Positions 46,367 to 55,813 of a stretch of DNA of 64,000 nt are shown in pieces. Below the pieces are notes generated by a model. The model was given only the letters and a program-made list of their open reading frames with translations. It did not search any database and was not told where the DNA came from. Where the stretch lies: the NCBI GenBank assembly GCA_964621525.1, contig CAZUMS010000004.1, forward strand, positions 1 through 64,000, read 5' to 3'. The translations under genes and the position numbers were made by a program. The stretch is from CAZMGV01 sp964621525 [NCBI: uncultured bacterium] (GTDB lineage Bacteria; JAGRBM01). Position 1 is the first letter of the stretch; each line of letters begins with the position of its first letter.

Positions 46367-47584
46367 GTGTCACAACGGCCCAAAACCCGGCGGGAAGCGG
46401 TAGCCCAGCGGCTCCGGGGCGAACTCCGGCGCTGGGCACGGGGACTCTCGCCCGAAGGGCTGCTCTATCTCCAGTCCCTGTCCGAGTACCGGATCGCTGG
46501 CGGCAACCGCGTCACGATGCTCGTGGACGGCACAGCCGCCATTCCGGAGATGATCACCGCCATCCGGCAGGCAAAAAAAACGGTCTACTATGAAACTTAC
46601 ATCCACCGGAACGACCGGATCGGCCTCGAGTTTGCCGATGCCCTCAGGGACGCGGCTCTCCGGGGAATCCGGGTATTCGTCATCTACGACGACTGGGGCT
46701 CCGATGAAGCCGCGGAACTGCTCGACGGGCTCTCCACCTCTGGAGTCCGGGTACTGCCCTTCCATCCCGTCACCATGTTCCAGCCGTTCCGGGACATGAA
46801 CGCCCGCAACCACCGGAAAATCCTCGTCGTGGATAACGAGACCGGCTTCACCGGAGGCGTGAACGTTGGGCTTGAATACACAGGTACGCCGGAGACGCCG
46901 CCCTTCCGCGATACTCACCTTCGCATCGAGGGCCCTGCCGTCCACCATCTCACGCTGAGCTTTTTCAAATGCTGGTTCGAGCAGACCGGGGAGCAGATCG
47001 ATGCAGGCCCGCCGCCCCAGGCGGTTCCGGGTGTCCGGACCAAGGTGCTGATCACCACGGAAACGCTTCGCCGGGAGCGCGCGGCACTCCGGAAATCCTA
47101 TATCTTCGCCTTCAAGGCGGCCCGCGAACGAATTCTCATCACCAATAGTTATTTCGTCCCCGACCACCAGATCCGTGCCGCCATCGTACAGGCAGCCCGG
47201 CGCGGCGTCCGGGTGCGGATCATCGTCCCCGGTATCACCGACGTTCCTATGGCGCGCTTTGCCGGATGGGCCATTTACCCGGAACTTCTCGCTGCCGGGG
47301 CCGAGATTTACGAATACACGGCCCGTATTCTGCACGCGAAAACCGCCGTTATCGATGCCGGTATCGTGATCTGCGGGTCCACAAACCTCGATCACCGGAG
47401 TTTCCTCCACAACCAGGAACTTCAGGCGATGATCTTCGACACGGACGTGGGCACGCAGTTCGCCCGGCAGTTCGAGACGGATCTCACGCGATGCGAACGG
47501 CTTACCCCCGAGACCCACGGGAACTGGCCGTTCTGGAAGAAATGGGCGGCATCCGCCGCCTGGCAGTTCCGGAACATGCTCTAG
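46367..47584 (+). CDS. Cardiolipin synthase / phospholipase D-superfamily protein
   Basis: This 405-aa phosphatidyltransferase has two HKD motifs: NHRKILVVDNETGFTGGVN (about residues 148-166) and HAKTAVIDAGIVICGSTNLD (about 323-342). Together they make one active site that joins phosphatidylglycerol molecules, or PG with PE, to make cardiolipin. There is no N-terminal pair of transmembrane helices, so it resembles ClsB more than ClsA; association with the inner membrane is expected. It starts with GTG. Phosphodiesterase activity on other lipids cannot be excluded. Confidence 0.88.
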   Translation: MSQRPKTRREAVAQRLRGELRRWARGLSPEGLLYLQSLSEYRIAGGNRVTMLVDGTAAIPEMITAIRQAKKTVYYETYIHRNDRIGLEFADALRDAALRGIRVFVIYDDWGSDEAAELLDGLSTSGVRVLPFHPVTMFQPFRDMNARNHRKILVVDNETGFTGGVNVGLEYTGTPETPPFRDTHLRIEGPAVHHLTLSFFKCWFEQTGEQIDAGPPPQAVPGVRTKVLITTETLRRERAALRKSYIFAFKAARERILITNSYFVPDHQIRAAIVQAARRGVRVRIIVPGITDVPMARFAGWAIYPELLAAGAEIYEYTARILHAKTAVIDAGIVICGSTNLDHRSFLHNQELQAMIFDTDVGTQFARQFETDLTRCERLTPETHGNWPFWKKWAASAAWQFRNML

Positions 47585-47591
47585 GGCCGGC

Positions 47592-50162
47592 TCAGCTCCA
47601 GCCATCCCTGAAGAACTGGCGGACATCGGAGATGACGTTCTCCCATTTCCCGGTCGCCCGCCGGACGGGCGGCAGCGATTCGAGGAATGTCCGCCCGAAT
47701 CCCTTGGTCATGATCCGGGAATCGAGCACAGTGACGACGCCCCGGTCTTCCTTCGTCCGGATGAGCCGGCCGAATCCCTGACGGAAGCGGATCACCGCCT
47801 GAGGTACCGAGAGTTCGTCGAAGTCGCTGCGGCCATGCGCCTTTACTTTTTCGGCGCGGGCCTTCTGGATCGGCTCGCTCGGCACCGTGAACGGCAGCCG
47901 CGTGATGATGACGTGCCGGAGCTGGTCGCCGGGGACATCGACGCCTTCCCAGAAACTCGATGTGGCGAACAGCACCGGGCGTTCCGCTGCGCGGAACCGG
48001 TCAATCAGCCGGGCTTTCCGCCCTGCCTCCTGCCGCATCATCGAGAATCCCGCCGCCGAGAGCAGCGGGTCCAGCTCGTCCCAGACGCCGTTCAGAAGCG
48101 CATAGGACGTGAACAGCACGAAGGCATGCCCGCTGGACGCCAGCACGAGGTCTTTCACGAGCGCCGGCAGCCGTTTGCGGAACAGATCGGACTTAGGATC
48201 GGGGATATCGGCCGGAGCCGCCAGCATCGCCTGATGCTCGAAATCGAACGGACTCGTGAGCAGCAGCTCGCTGCGGCGATCGTCGCCCGTACCTGCAAGC
48301 CCCGACTGGCGTTCGTAGACATCGAACCGCCGGCCCACAGCGAGCGTCGCACTGGTGAGCGCCACCGATTCGATGGACGGCTGGGAGAAGAGTGCCTTCG
48401 CCAGAAACGGCCCCGGCTCCACTTCCGCCCGGAAGAGCGTCACCCGCCGGTGATCGCTGTCCAGCTCCACCCAGATGCAATGCTCGGCGCTGTCGCTGAG
48501 CAGCAGCGAGAGGTCTTCGGCGGCCGTTTCGAGACGGCCCTGGAGGGACTTGAACTCAACCAGATTCGCCTGCGCATCCTGGGCGAGCGGGCTCTTTGCA
48601 CGCACGCTCTTCACGAGCGCTTCCAGAAGCCCCGCGAGCCTGATCAGCTGGCTGGTGAGCTCTTTCACCGGCGTCTCGACGGCGACCGGGAAATCCTTTC
48701 CGCTCCGCTCACGGCGCGTCAGCCTCAGCTTGATGAACCGGCTGCGCCGCTCTTCCGCCGGGGCCATCCCGAAAAATACGTCGTACCAGCCGTCGAAGAT
48801 CCGCCGTCCGGTGTCGCGGAGGTCCTGTACAGCCGCCCGGACACCCCCGGCGATCTGGAGCGTGTTCGTCGTCCCCTCGTTCTTGCCGCCGGTACGGTTC
48901 ACCCGGGTTTCGAACTGGCCGAGGAGCCCCTTCCGGATATCGCGGCCCGAAATGAGCCGCTGGCAGATCTTGGCAATGCGGTTCGCCGACACGCTGGACG
49001 TGGACGCCGACGTCGCCGTGTCCGGCAGGTGATGGGCTTCGTCGACGATGACCGCCTGAAAGGGAGGCAATACCGCGGCATCCGAGAACTGTTCGAGCTC
49101 GCTCTTTACCGAGAGGTCCATGAGCAGGAGATGATGGTTCACGACCAGGATTTCGGCGGCCGCGGCCCGCCGGCGTGCCTGATAGTAGAAACACTCGTTG
49201 TAGTAGGGGCACCGCGTCCTCAGAGTCTGGTCAGTCTGCGAGGCGACCTTTTCCCACTGGGACTCCGTCACCGCGCCGCCGAAGTCGCTCCGCTCGCCGG
49301 TGGGCGTCGAGGCGGCCCACCGGGCCAGCTCGTTCAGGGCTTCGCTCGAATCGTCGTCCAGTTCCAGGGTCTCCTGCTTCGAGAGCTCGGCCGCCTTCCG
49401 CTTGCAGACATAGTTGGAGCGGCCCATGAGCGTCGCGACTCTTACGGGTCCGCCGGTGGCTTTCTCGAGAAGCGGGATGTCCTTTTCCATGAGCTGCCGC
49501 TGAAGGGTGTGCGTCGCCGTCGAAACGACCACGCGCTTCCCGTGCCGGCGCGCCCAGTCGAGCGCTGGCATCAGATAGCCGAGCGACTTGCCGACGCCCG
49601 TACCCGCTTCGACAACCGAGATCCCCTTCGCTTCGAGACTCCCGGCGATGGCCAGCGCCATCTCCGACTGCTCGGGACGCGGCTCGAACGACTCGAACGC
49701 CCGGGCAAGCCCGCCGCTATCGCCAAAAAATTCCCGGATCTTCTCCGGTTCCAGCGGCTCGGCATCCGCTTCCCGGAACGGCTCCACCACGCGGTAGATC
49801 TTCGCCGCCTCGTTGTCGATGATGAAAAACCCGACCCCGCGGCTCCCCAGCTGGGAGGCGATCTCGAGGTCAGGCTCCGAGGGCTGGATGTTTCCACCCG
49901 GATGGTTGTGAATCACCGCCTCGCCGGGCTGGGGACGGATCTGTGGGGCGGGGACGGAATCCGGGCCGCCCCGTGCCAGTGGCTCCACCCAGTCGATCCG
50001 GCCCTCGAGGTCGAAACGGGCGAGGAAATACACCTCGTTGCCGCCCGCGTCTTCGATCTCCCGAACGAGCGCGTCCCGGGCGGATTCGGTCCAGGGCGGT
50101 ACCGGAGGTTTCACGGGGGCGGATGGCACGGACGGCAGTATGCACGGGAAACGCGGCGGCAC
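47592..50162 (-). CDS. DinG/XPD-like helicase with an N-terminal JAMM (JAB) domain
   Basis: This 856-aa fusion has a JAMM metalloprotease-type domain at residues 25-130, with the full H-x-H-x7-S-x2-D signature (His85, His87, Ser95, Asp98) and a candidate catalytic Glu43. An SF2 helicase of the DinG/XPD group follows: Walker A GTGVGKS at 187-193, DEAHH at 374-378 and a C-terminal motif VI QGFGRLIRTK. The iron-sulfur region has Cys253, Cys318 and Cys324, but a fourth cysteine normally just before CPxxxxC is absent. The helicase probably acts in DNA repair. The JAMM part could be peptidase or a RadC-like protein-binding module. It is divergent from the MeaB gene. Confidence 0.92.
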   Translation of the reverse strand: MPPRFPCILPSVPSAPVKPPVPPWTESARDALVREIEDAGGNEVYFLARFDLEGRIDWVEPLARGGPDSVPAPQIRPQPGEAVIHNHPGGNIQPSEPDLEIASQLGSRGVGFFIIDNEAAKIYRVVEPFREADAEPLEPEKIREFFGDSGGLARAFESFEPRPEQSEMALAIAGSLEAKGISVVEAGTGVGKSLGYLMPALDWARRHGKRVVVSTATHTLQRQLMEKDIPLLEKATGGPVRVATLMGRSNYVCKRKAAELSKQETLELDDDSSEALNELARWAASTPTGERSDFGGAVTESQWEKVASQTDQTLRTRCPYYNECFYYQARRRAAAAEILVVNHHLLLMDLSVKSELEQFSDAAVLPPFQAVIVDEAHHLPDTATSASTSSVSANRIAKICQRLISGRDIRKGLLGQFETRVNRTGGKNEGTTNTLQIAGGVRAAVQDLRDTGRRIFDGWYDVFFGMAPAEERRSRFIKLRLTRRERSGKDFPVAVETPVKELTSQLIRLAGLLEALVKSVRAKSPLAQDAQANLVEFKSLQGRLETAAEDLSLLLSDSAEHCIWVELDSDHRRVTLFRAEVEPGPFLAKALFSQPSIESVALTSATLAVGRRFDVYERQSGLAGTGDDRRSELLLTSPFDFEHQAMLAAPADIPDPKSDLFRKRLPALVKDLVLASSGHAFVLFTSYALLNGVWDELDPLLSAAGFSMMRQEAGRKARLIDRFRAAERPVLFATSSFWEGVDVPGDQLRHVIITRLPFTVPSEPIQKARAEKVKAHGRSDFDELSVPQAVIRFRQGFGRLIRTKEDRGVVTVLDSRIMTKGFGRTFLESLPPVRRATGKWENVISDVRQFFRDGWS

Positions 50163-50239
50163 AAGATCGACCTGCCCCGTTCATGCTAGGATTTTCGGGT
50201 GCCTGGCTCTGCCGCCGGGCCGGGGGATACCGGAAACCC

Positions 50240-51190
50240 GTGCCGAACCCGCTGATCGAACAGATGCTTGAGGGCGACCGCCGGGCGCTCGGCCGCCTGA
50301 TCTCGATGATCGAGAATAGGGCCGAGGGCTCAGGCGAGCTGATGGCCGAAATCTGCCGCCACAACCGGGGTGCGCGGGTCATCGGGATCACCGGACCGCC
50401 CGGTGCCGGGAAAAGCACGCTCACGGACCGGCTGGTAGCCCGTTACCGGAAGCTGGGCCTCAAGGTGGCCGTCATCGCCATCGACCCGTCGAGCCCGTTC
50501 ACGGGAGGCGCGATCCTGGGCGACCGGATCCGCATGCAGAGCCACGCCACGGACGAAGGAGTGTTTATCCGTTCGTTCGGCACCCGGGGGATGCACGGCG
50601 GCCTCTCGCGGGCGACGCACGAGGCAGTCCGGATCTTCGACGCCGCCGGGTACGGCCTGATCCTCATCGAGACCGTCGGCGTGGGACAGACCGAGCTGGA
50701 CATCATGGAACTCGCGGACACGACCATTGTGGTGCTCGTGCCCGAGGCAGGCGACGCCATTCAGACAATGAAGGCCGGGCTCATGGAGATCGCCGACGTT
50801 TTCGTCGTGAACAAGGCGGACCGGAGCGGGGCCGAAAAGCTCAAGCTGGAGCTCGAGCAGACCGTACATCTGAACGAAGACAGCACCTGGTCCGCGCCGG
50901 TACTGCTCACCACAGCGTCGAGCGGGACTGGCATCGAAGAAGTCGCCAAAGCCGCCGACAGTCACTTCGAGAAAACCCGGAATTCCGCGCAACGGCAGCA
51001 GAAAGAGTCGTCACGGCGGCTCCGGCAGCTCGTTGAAATCGTCACCGATGACCTGCGCACGCGGCTGGCCGGGGATCTTGAAAGCGGCCCGCTTCGCGAA
51101 CTCGGCCAGGCCGTCTCCGCGGGCACGAAGAACCCCTATGAAGCGGCACTCGAACTGCTGGCGCGGAAGAATCCCACCGGTGAAACCTGA
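50240..51190 (+). CDS. meaB: MeaB/ArgK-family P-loop GTPase (methylmalonyl-CoA mutase chaperone)
   Basis: This G3E GTPase of about 316 aa loads and protects B12-dependent acyl-CoA mutases. The P-loop is GPPGAGKST (about residues 52-60). AIDPSSPFTGGAILGDRIRM is the family block with the switch I region, ETVGVGQTE is switch II, and NKADRSGAE is the base-recognition loop. The frame is open about 100 codons upstream over the divergent helicase gene. GTG at 50240 (VPNPLIEQM) best matches the family start, with an ATG at about 50183 as an alternative. No mutase gene lies in the window, so its client is encoded elsewhere. Confidence 0.93.
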   Translation: MPNPLIEQMLEGDRRALGRLISMIENRAEGSGELMAEICRHNRGARVIGITGPPGAGKSTLTDRLVARYRKLGLKVAVIAIDPSSPFTGGAILGDRIRMQSHATDEGVFIRSFGTRGMHGGLSRATHEAVRIFDAAGYGLILIETVGVGQTELDIMELADTTIVVLVPEAGDAIQTMKAGLMEIADVFVVNKADRSGAEKLKLELEQTVHLNEDSTWSAPVLLTTASSGTGIEEVAKAADSHFEKTRNSAQRQQKESSRRLRQLVEIVTDDLRTRLAGDLESGPLRELGQAVSAGTKNPYEAALELLARKNPTGET

Positions 51191-51193
51191 GCC

Positions 51194-51985
51194 CTACTCC
51201 TTCGGACCCGGCCCCACGGAAAGCCCGATCCAGTCGGCGACGCCGCCGAACCCCTTGAGCACGGAACCGAGCTTGTAAATGTCCGGATACACGACTTCCG
51301 GCTCGTTCCGCCGGATGGCCACGAGAATCCGCCGGGCAAGCTCCACCGGGTCGCCATTCGGCATCGACCGGGACATGAAACTGTCCTCGTACTGTCCACG
51401 GGCGCCCTTCTCGAGCGCCGAAGCGATGGGCCCCGGATACACGGTGACAACCCTGACGTTCTTCGGAGCCAGTTCCCTGCGGGCGATTTCCGAAGCCGAA
51501 GCAATACCTGCCTTTGCCGCCCCGTAATAGGAGCAGCCCTTGAGCAGCACCCGTCCGGCCATGCTCGAGACGTTCACGATCGCGCCGCCGCCGGTCTCCA
51601 CCATCGAAGGAACGCACAGGTTCATGAGCCGCATCGGCGCCATGAGGTCGATCAGGAGCACCCGCTCACCCGCCTCCCAGGGCATTCCCTGCATCGAGCG
51701 AACGTCCATAATTCCGGCGCAGTTGATCAGGAGATCCACCGGCCCATGGACCTTCACCGCATCCCCGTGAACGGCCGGGATGGAAGGGATGTCCGAGAGA
51801 TCGGCGGCGACCGTCCTCGCCTCGCCGCCCAGCTCGCGCTCCAGTTTCTTCGAGGTCTCCGCGTCGCGGTCCACCAGTGAGAGCCGGGCTCCCGGGTGCT
51901 GCTTCCGGATCAGCCGGGCCAGCGCACCGCCGATCGCTCCGGATGCCCCCGTGACGAGCGCATGAAAGTTTCCCTCGGGCTGCAT
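51194..51985 (-). CDS. Short-chain dehydrogenase/reductase
   Basis: This NAD(P)-dependent SDR has 263 aa. The Rossmann start is ALVTGASGAIGGALARLI (TGxxxGxG at about 12-19). NCAGIM, the catalytic Ser in IVNVSSMAG and the YYGAAKAG pair (Tyr-x3-Lys) follow, then YPGPIAS. DRDAE after the second strand ends in Asp/Arg and does not settle the coenzyme choice. The C-terminal region includes VYPDIYKLGSVLKGFGGVADWIGL, typical of membrane-associated acyl/alcohol SDRs. It is convergent with meaB (3-bp gap). The substrate is unknown. Confidence 0.93.
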   Translation of the reverse strand: MQPEGNFHALVTGASGAIGGALARLIRKQHPGARLSLVDRDAETSKKLERELGGEARTVAADLSDIPSIPAVHGDAVKVHGPVDLLINCAGIMDVRSMQGMPWEAGERVLLIDLMAPMRLMNLCVPSMVETGGGAIVNVSSMAGRVLLKGCSYYGAAKAGIASASEIARRELAPKNVRVVTVYPGPIASALEKGARGQYEDSFMSRSMPNGDPVELARRILVAIRRNEPEVVYPDIYKLGSVLKGFGGVADWIGLSVGPGPKE

Positions 51986-52085
51986 GACAGTCCCCTCCCC
52001 TTGAAGGATTGCATCAGTATCTCCCGCCCTCCGGGCAGTCGCAAAACCGGATGTTCATTTCCACTGAGCCGCCTAGACTGCCGGG

Positions 52086-52520
52086 ATGGACCAGAAAGAC
52101 CTTGCCGGACTCATCGCCGCCATTATCGGTATTACCGCGCCCTTCATCAGCTACTTTGTCATTTTCAAGGTCACCGCCCGCCTGAGCGGATGGCAGGAGT
52201 TCGCCCGCAAATACGGCTGCCTCCGGAAGCCGGAAGGATTCGAAACCACCTGGTCCAGTCTCGGGACCTTCCGGATCGGTGGGTACAACAACTGTATGCA
52301 TTTTATCGCAAACGACCATGGGCTCTACGTGGCAATCCACTGGCCGTTCACGGCGTATCATCCCCCGCTGTTCTTCCCCTGGAACAGCCTGAAGAAAACC
52401 GGCGAGGGCAAATCGTTCGGGGTCGCTTACACCGAGATCGAAATGCCCGGCGGAGCCCGGCGCTGGAAATTCATCACGAAAACGCTCGGCCCGGCCCTGG
52501 AACGGGGCTGGCTGAATTAG
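52086..52520 (+). CDS. Small membrane-anchored protein of unknown function
   Basis: This 144-aa protein has one N-terminal helix (LAGLIAAIIGITAPFISYFVIF, about residues 6-28). A globular domain of about 115 residues rich in aromatic amino acids follows (WQEFARKYGC, MHFIANDHGLYVAIHWPFTAYHPPLFFPW). The region HPPLFFPW...W near the middle looks like a PH-like beta-sandwich, where a conserved 'I PW' segment is common, but this is tentative. No family is recognised. It is convergent with nrdR (3-bp gap). Confidence 0.78.
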   Translation: MDQKDLAGLIAAIIGITAPFISYFVIFKVTARLSGWQEFARKYGCLRKPEGFETTWSSLGTFRIGGYNNCMHFIANDHGLYVAIHWPFTAYHPPLFFPWNSLKKTGEGKSFGVAYTEIEMPGGARRWKFITKTLGPALERGWLN

Positions 52521-52523
52521 GGG

Positions 52524-52979
52524 TCACTTCCGCCCGAGCAGGCGGTTCACTTCCTCGACGAACTGGCGCGGATCGTCGAACTCCCGGTATACGCTGGCGA
52601 ACCGGAGATAGGCGATCGGATCGAGCAACTGAAGTTCCTCGATGAGCGCCTCCCCGATCTCCCGCGACCGGATCTCCTTCGGATAACGCTCAAACAGCCG
52701 GTCCTGGACCCGCTTGAGCGACGTCTCGATCTGTTCTTCCGACACCGGACGCTTTGCACAGGCCCGGCGCAGTGCGATCCGGAGCTTCTGCTTGTCCCAG
52801 GATTCGCGGCGGCCATCTTTTTTGACGACCTGCGGGACGACTTCCTCGACCGCTTCGTAGGTCGTGAACCGTTCGCCGCAGGACTTGCACTCGCGCCGGC
52901 GCCGGATCTGGCGCTGATCGGGCGTCTCCCTCGAATCGACGACACCCGTGTCGTCATGTCCGCAGAAGGGGCACTTCAC
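52524..52979 (-). CDS. nrdR: Transcriptional repressor NrdR
   Basis: This is an ATP/dATP-sensing repressor of ribonucleotide reductase genes, 151 aa. The N-terminal zinc ribbon has the pairs CPFC and CKSCGERF (about residues 3-6 and 31-38). The ATP-cone follows ([24 protein letters not shown] to about residue 135). It starts with GTG at 52979, which overlaps the comEB stop codon (GTGA), so it is coupled to the nucleotide-metabolism gene. No nrd genes or NrdR boxes are seen in the window. Last gene of the rpmF-rpiB-glyA-comEB-nrdR run. Confidence 0.97.
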   Translation of the reverse strand: MKCPFCGHDDTGVVDSRETPDQRQIRRRRECKSCGERFTTYEAVEEVVPQVVKKDGRRESWDKQKLRIALRRACAKRPVSEEQIETSLKRVQDRLFERYPKEIRSREIGEALIEELQLLDPIAYLRFASVYREFDDPRQFVEEVNRLLGRK

Positions 52980-53551
52980 GGCTTGGTTCCGCTGTCTCCC
53001 GCATGCGTCAGGCCCGGCCGGAAGGCCGGAACACCGGGAGCATCCTTCGCGACCGCGTGGCCGTCACCGGCACCCTTCGGCCGGTATTCGATCATCTCGA
53101 GCCCGCACTCGGCGGCGAGTTCATCGGCGAGCGGATCGTCGTAGAACTCTTCGAAAATCACACGCTTGATACCGGCGTTAATCAGCATCTTCGTGCAGAT
53201 GATGCAGGGTTTGGTCGTGCAGTAGACCTCGGCACCTGCGATGGCGACGCCGTGGTAAGCGGCCTGGATGATCGCGTTCTGCTCGGCATGCAGGCCCCGG
53301 CAGAGTTCGTGCCGCTCCCCGGATGGAACGCCGAGGCGTTCCCGCAGACAGCCCACCTCCGCCGCATGGGCGGCGCCGCGCGGCTGGCCGTTGTACCCGG
53401 TGGCGAGCACCTGCTTGTCCTTCACGATCACAGCACCCACCGCCCGCCGGATGCAGGTCGAGCGGTTTTTCACCACATGAACCATCTCCATGAAATACTC
53501 GTCCCATTCGGGGCGGGCGTGGGTGTTGCGGAGCGGCGGCTTGTTCTCCAT
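52976..53551 (-). CDS. comEB: dCMP deaminase family protein (ComEB-like)
   Basis: This zinc-dependent cytidylate deaminase (191 aa) converts dCMP to dUMP for dTTP synthesis. [18 protein letters not shown] starts the domain, [16 protein letters not shown] follows, and the zinc site is HAEQNAII (His and catalytic Glu) with [13 protein letters not shown] (two Cys). The C-terminal 25 residues after EYRPKG are a disordered extension. It lies 12 bp after glyA; glyA and dCMP deaminase both feed thymidylate synthesis (one-carbon units and dUMP). It ends coupled to nrdR. Confidence 0.93.
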   Translation of the reverse strand: MENKPPLRNTHARPEWDEYFMEMVHVVKNRSTCIRRAVGAVIVKDKQVLATGYNGQPRGAAHAAEVGCLRERLGVPSGERHELCRGLHAEQNAIIQAAYHGVAIAGAEVYCTTKPCIICTKMLINAGIKRVIFEEFYDDPLADELAAECGLEMIEYRPKGAGDGHAVAKDAPGVPAFRPGLTHAGDSGTKP

Positions 53552-53563
53552 GAACCCTCTATT

Positions 53564-54859
53564 TCAGGCCCGGTAGAGCGGGAACCGGCGGGTGAGATCC
53601 TGGACCGAATCCCGGATCGTCTTGAGACGCTTTTCATCCTTCGAGTTCTCGATGACGTCGGCGATCCAGCCGCCGATCGTCTGCATCTCGGCCTCTTTCA
53701 TGCCGCGCGTCGTGAGCGCCGCCGTTCCGATACGGACACCGGAGGTAACGAAGGGAGAGCGCTTTTCGTAGGGCACCGTGTTCTTGTTTACGGTGATTCC
53801 AGCATGTCCGAGCGCGTCCTCCACGTCCTTGCCCGTCACCTCGCGCTTCGAAAGGTCCACGAGCAGAAGGTGGTTGTCGGTGCCGCCCGAAACGAGATCG
53901 ATGCCTCGCGAGACAAGCACCTTCGCCAGCGTCTGGCAGTTCGTGACGATCTGCTTCGCGTAGGCAGTGAACGACGGGTCCAGGGCTTCCCTGAAGGCGA
54001 CCGCCTTGCCTGCGATCACATGCATGAGCGGACCGCCCTGGTTGCCGGGGAACACCTTGGACTGGATCTTCTTGTAGATTGCTTCGTCGTTCGTGAGGAT
54101 CAGGCCTCCACGCGGTCCCCGCAGGGTCTTGTGCGTCGTCGTCGTGACGATGTGGCAGTGGGGGAAGGGGTGTGGGTGCTGCCCCGTCACCACGAGCCCG
54201 GCCGGATGTGCGATGTCGGCAAGGAGGTATGCACCCACTTCGTCGGCGATCTCCCGGAACCGCTTGAAGTCGATGGTCCGGGCATAGGCCGAAGCGCCGG
54301 CAATGATCATCTTCGGGCGGTGCTCTTTCGCCGTCTTCAGGATCATGTCGTAGTTGAGCCGCTGGGTTTCGGGATCGAGCTGGTACGACACCACCTTGTA
54401 AAGGGAGCCGGAGAAATTCACCGGCGAACCGTGCGTGAGGTGGCCGCCGTGCGAGAGGTCCTGACCCATGATCGTGTCGCCCGGATTGATGATGGCGGCG
54501 TAGGCCTCCATGTTCGCGGACGACCCCGAGTGGGGCTGCACGTTGGCGAACTGGCAGCCGAAGAGCTTCTTCGCCCGCTCGATGGCGAGGGACTCGGTCA
54601 CGTCCACCACTTCACAGCCGCCGTAGTAACGCTTGCCGGGATAGCCTTCGGCATACTTGTTCGTGAGTACCGACGAGACCGCCGCCATGACCGCGGGCGA
54701 AGTGAAGTTTTCCGACGCGATCATTTCGAGCTGACCGCGCTGGCGGTCCAGTTCTTCGGCAAGCGTCTGCCAAAGCTCCGGATCCTGACGACGGAGCTGG
54801 GCCTCGTCGACGACGAGGGCGGTTTCGGCGGTGATTGATTTGGCGGCTGCTGTGGACAT
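53564..54859 (-). CDS. glyA: Serine hydroxymethyltransferase
   Basis: This PLP enzyme interconverts serine and glycine with tetrahydrofolate, supplying methylene-THF. The 431-aa length is slightly above the usual 415-420 because of about 15 extra N-terminal residues. Recognisable blocks are [45 protein letters not shown] and the PLP-lysine site [14 protein letters not shown], followed by [20 protein letters not shown]. It lies 138 bp downstream of rpiB. The leader carries a short CCCCAA/TTGGGG hairpin (54883-54898). Confidence 0.97.
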   Translation of the reverse strand: MSTAAAKSITAETALVVDEAQLRRQDPELWQTLAEELDRQRGQLEMIASENFTSPAVMAAVSSVLTNKYAEGYPGKRYYGGCEVVDVTESLAIERAKKLFGCQFANVQPHSGSSANMEAYAAIINPGDTIMGQDLSHGGHLTHGSPVNFSGSLYKVVSYQLDPETQRLNYDMILKTAKEHRPKMIIAGASAYARTIDFKRFREIADEVGAYLLADIAHPAGLVVTGQHPHPFPHCHIVTTTTHKTLRGPRGGLILTNDEAIYKKIQSKVFPGNQGGPLMHVIAGKAVAFREALDPSFTAYAKQIVTNCQTLAKVLVSRGIDLVSGGTDNHLLLVDLSKREVTGKDVEDALGHAGITVNKNTVPYEKRSPFVTSGVRIGTAALTTRGMKEAEMQTIGGWIADVIENSKDEKRLKTIRDSVQDLTRRFPLYRA

Positions 54860-54997
54860 CTTGTGTTCCCCGGTTCGTCCGGCCCCAAGCCCTTGGGGGT
54901 GACGGATGGGTTTACCTAACCGATGAAATGCCCCGTGGAAACTGGGGGCTGTGGATAAACGGGGCGTCCGGAGACCGGAAAATCCGGCAGCCGAGGG

Positions 54998-55432
54998 TCA
55001 GCTATTGCCGTTAATCTTGTCGATCCGCTTCTGATGGCGACCGCCCTCGAACTCGGAAGACATGAAAGCGTCCAGGATTTCACCGGCAAGACCCGGCCCC
55101 ACGACCCGGGCACCGAGACACAGGATATTGGCATTGTTGTGGGCCCGCGTCGCCCGTGCAGAAAAAGTGTCTGCACAGACAGCCGCCCGGATCTCGCGGT
55201 AACGGTTCGCCGTCATGGCCATGCCCTGCCCGGTTCCGCAGACAAGGAGTCCCCGTTCGGATTTTCCCGAGGCCACGTCCCGGCAGACGGCGGCTGCAAA
55301 ATCGGGGTAATCGACCGACCCGGCACCGTTCGTACCGTGGTCAGTGACTTCATGTCCCTGTTTCTGCAGACGTTCGACCAGTTCGGCCTTGAGCTGGTAT
55401 CCGGCGTGATCGGCTCCGACGGAGATCTTCAT
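54998..55432 (-). CDS. rpiB: Ribose-5-phosphate isomerase B
   Basis: It interconverts ribose-5-phosphate and ribulose-5-phosphate in the pentose phosphate pathway. The 144-aa length is typical. It begins MKISVGADHAGYQLK; VDYPDFAAAV and the catalytic Cys region LLVCGTGQGMAMTANR follow, then RAHNNANILCLGARV. The frame is open 12 codons further upstream, but ATG 55432 is the conserved N-terminus. It lies 102 bp after rpmF, behind a hairpin, so it may have partial independence. Confidence 0.96.
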   Translation of the reverse strand: MKISVGADHAGYQLKAELVERLQKQGHEVTDHGTNGAGSVDYPDFAAAVCRDVASGKSERGLLVCGTGQGMAMTANRYREIRAAVCADTFSARATRAHNNANILCLGARVVGPGLAGEILDAFMSSEFEGGRHQKRIDKINGNS

Positions 55433-55483
55433 ACCTGTCGAATATCCCCACGGCACCCGTTCAGGCAAGCTGCAAAAGCACGA

Positions 55484-55512
55484 ACCCGCCCGCCTGCATC
55501 AGGCGGACGGGT
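55484..55512 (-). terminator. Hairpin between rpmF and rpiB
   Basis: The arms 55484-55495 and 55501-55512 pair over 12 bp around GCATC. The one DNA mismatch becomes a U-G wobble in the minus-strand transcript. It starts 22 nt past the rpmF stop codon. The following sequence contains CUUUUG but no long U-run, so termination of rpmF transcription may be partial. Confidence 0.55.
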
Positions 55513-55534
55513 CCTTTAAACTGCATTCGGCCAG

Positions 55535-55714
55535 TTATTCGCCGATGCTGAGGATCTTGCGGCCCTTGTAGTAACCGCAGTGCATGCAGGCCCGGTGCGG
55601 CGCAGTCTGCTCAAGGCAGTTCGGGCACTGGTACTTGCCCGGCGCGGAAATACGGTCCTGAGCGCGGCGGCGCAGACGCTTCAACTTCCCCGGTTTGCGT
55701 TTCGGAACACCCAT
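55535..55714 (-). CDS. rpmF: 50S ribosomal protein L32
   Basis: This 59-residue protein of the large ribosomal subunit is read directly from the minus strand between ATG at 55714 and TAA at 55535. It begins MGVPKRKPGKLKRLRRRAQD, the universal L32 start. It then carries the zinc-binding cysteines in CPNC and CMHCGYYKG, so it is the zinc (C+) form. GGTT-rich sequence and AGGTTCTGGCA precede the ATG. Usually rpmF follows yceD directly; here yceD lies 1 kb upstream with another gene in between on the opposite strand. Confidence 0.97.
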   Translation of the reverse strand: MGVPKRKPGKLKRLRRRAQDRISAPGKYQCPNCLEQTAPHRACMHCGYYKGRKILSIGE

Positions 55715-55813
55715 TGCCAGAACCTCCCGCGCCCGTGCCGGTTTCGACCGGCGGCACGCCGATTTGGCCGCCCTTGGTAATCCGCGCGTCCGGTGAAATC
55801 AAGGGGGAGTTCG

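Noticed and set aside
47835-50189. 784-codon plus-strand open frame antisense to the helicase
   Set aside because: GC-rich coding DNA leaves long stop-free frames on the opposite strand. The helicase in the other frame has all motifs, while this frame is only charged low-complexity sequence.
54860-54997. Riboswitch in front of glyA
   Set aside because: Only a 6-bp CCCCAA/TTGGGG hairpin is visible. No glycine or other riboswitch core elements could be recognised.
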